A stretch of 64,000 nucleotides of DNA from contig JADYYY010000011.1 of the NCBI GenBank assembly GCA_020853395.1, forward strand, positions 1-64,000, written 5' to 3'. Positions 63,281-64,000 of the stretch are shown in pieces. How positions within the stretch are numbered: position 1 is the first letter of the stretch; every line of letters starts with the position of its first letter. Under the pieces are notes generated by a model, which was not told the DNA's origin, did no database searches, and was given only the letters and a program-made list of their open reading frames with translations. Made by a program: the position numbers and the translations under genes. Origin of the DNA: Acidobacteriota bacterium. Its GTDB lineage: Bacteria; Acidobacteriota; Vicinamibacteria; Vicinamibacterales; SCN-69-37.

Positions 63281-64000
63281 CGTTCGCCCTCCGTCGAGTG
63301 TTCACCCGTGGTCACGTCGAGAAACCGCTCGTCGAGCGAGGCGACGTGCTCGCTCGCGGTGCGTTCCGTGATCAAACCCCGCCGAGCGGCGTCGAGGATG
63401 GCGGCCTTCTGCGCGATCACCACCGCGGGCAACACGACGTCACGATGCGGGTGCAGGCGTGCGGTACGCAGCGTGCGCTCGGCCTCGATGATGTCGCGCT
63501 GGAACGCCGCGCGACGTTCGGCATGGTCGCGCCGGGAGATCAGCCCGGAGGCGAGCAGTTGGTCGAGCTCGAGCTGCGCGCGCCGGGCGCTGATCAGCAC
63601 CGCCCGCGCGTCGTCGACCTGACGCGACTCGACCTCTCCGGCGACGCCCAGCCACGTCAGGAACCGGCGGAACGGCAAGGCCTGCGTCAAGAGCGTCACC
63701 AGCGTGACGCCGAACACGATCGCGATGAGCCGATCGCGATAGACGATGTCCTGCGGCAACGCCAGCACCGCCGCCATCGAGAGCGCGCCCTTGACGTTGC
63801 CGAACACCATCACGTGTTGCCACCGCCACGGCACGCTCTGCCCGGACAGATGCAGCGTGCCGAAGCAGACGTAGACGGCGACGGCACGGCCCGCGTGCAG
63901 CGCCACCACGGCGAGCAGGATGGGCCAGGCTTCACGGACGAGCATGTCGCCGCTCAACTGAATACCGACGAGAAGGAACAGCCAGACGTTGATGACGAAG
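63277..64000 (-). CDS. CPA1-type cation/proton antiporter (partial, N-terminus beyond the right edge)
   Basis: The frame is open to the right edge, encoding at least 240 residues. The last membrane helices are visible: FVINVWLFLLVGIQLSGDM, then ILLAVVALHAGRAVAVYV, and the signature VFGNVKGALSMAAVLALP, matching the G(N/R)xKGALS motif of NhaP/CPA1 exchangers. The C-terminal soluble part of about 130 residues is helical and charged (EVESRQVDDARAVLISARRA). It exchanges Na+ or K+ for H+ across the inner membrane. The following TrkA-like gene overlaps by four bases. Confidence 0.9.
   Translation of the reverse strand, partial: FVINVWLFLLVGIQLSGDMLVREAWPILLAVVALHAGRAVAVYVCFGTLHLSGQSVPWRWQHVMVFGNVKGALSMAAVLALPQDIVYRDRLIAIVFGVTLVTLLTQALPFRRFLTWLGVAGEVESRQVDDARAVLISARRAQLELDQLLASGLISRRDHAERRAAFQRDIIEAERTLRTARLHPHRDVVLPAVVIAQKAAILDAARRGLITERTASEHVASLDERFLDVTTGEHSTEGER

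Overview
The window is GC-rich bacterial chromosome. Its gene content points to Acidobacteriota, probably the Vicinamibacteria. That inference rests on an ADOP-type MacB/FtsX permease with its PadR regulator, an Oar-like TonB-dependent receptor with an N-terminal carboxypeptidase-regulatory domain, a CBM9/DUF5916 outer-membrane protein, two large PknB-type Ser/Thr kinases, many GTG starts and several toxin-antitoxin modules. No rRNA or other direct taxonomic marker is present.

Layout. 0-3.7 kb: a secreted protein of nine tandem Cys-containing repeats (minus strand, running off the left end). 3.9-7.1 kb: a membrane Ser/Thr kinase translationally coupled to a winged-helix/FHA regulator. 7.2-8.4 kb: an intact Phd/PIN toxin-antitoxin pair and a decayed AbrB/Doc pair. 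8.4-11.7 kb: a secreted triple-repeat protein, a dihaem cytochrome c and a PQQ dehydrogenase with a lanthanide-type active site. 11.8-19.9 kb: a frameshifted GT-C-like membrane protein, the Oar-like receptor and the ADOP/PadR pair. 19.9-27.4 kb: a methyltransferase-like membrane protein, a SYLF protein, an FKBP lipoprotein, an alpha/beta hydrolase with an SDR, an unusual non-coding repeat array, and the MrfA/MrfB DNA-repair helicase and exonuclease. 27.5-35.4 kb: L31, an aldo/keto reductase, an M28 peptidase, an acyl-ACP/CoA synthetase, an MFS exporter behind what looks like a ribosome-controlled transcription attenuator, and an ECF sigma factor overlapping a membrane-anchored thioredoxin. 35.5-41.5 kb: the proteostasis cluster tig-clpP-clpX-lon and tRNA-Leu. 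41.6-53.9 kb: DUF5916 protein, WYL regulator, glutamate dehydrogenase, a fused acyl-activating/ACP/acyltransferase protein, pdxH, a LOG protein, truA, and a coupled ferredoxin/radical SAM pair. 54.0-57.5 kb: two tRNA-Arg genes and tRNA-Lys(CTT); the last carries a 3.2-kb islet bounded by 144-bp direct repeats that duplicate its 3' half. 57.6-64 kb: a transposase scrap, a second kinase (TPR type), three toxin-antitoxin-type loci (HicAB, VapBC, an orphan XRE protein), and a TrkA-like protein overlapping a CPA1-type cation/proton antiporter that runs off the right end.

Functional links. Many pairs overlap by four bases or fewer (kinase/FHA regulator, cytochrome/PQQ dehydrogenase, ferredoxin/radical SAM, pdxH/LOG, TrkA/antiporter, the toxin-antitoxin pairs), suggesting coupled translation and joint function. 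The strongest candidates for new biology are the attenuator of the MFS gene (leader ORF stop codon inside the antiterminator arm), the tRNA-Lys islet with its split recombinase fragments, the ECF sigma/TlpA pair, the kinase/FHA regulator pair, the nine-repeat secreted protein, the CATCGGG array at 23.4 kb and a probable AUU start codon at 49.7 kb.

All assignments come from reading the sequence and recognising families by eye. No database search or structure prediction was run.
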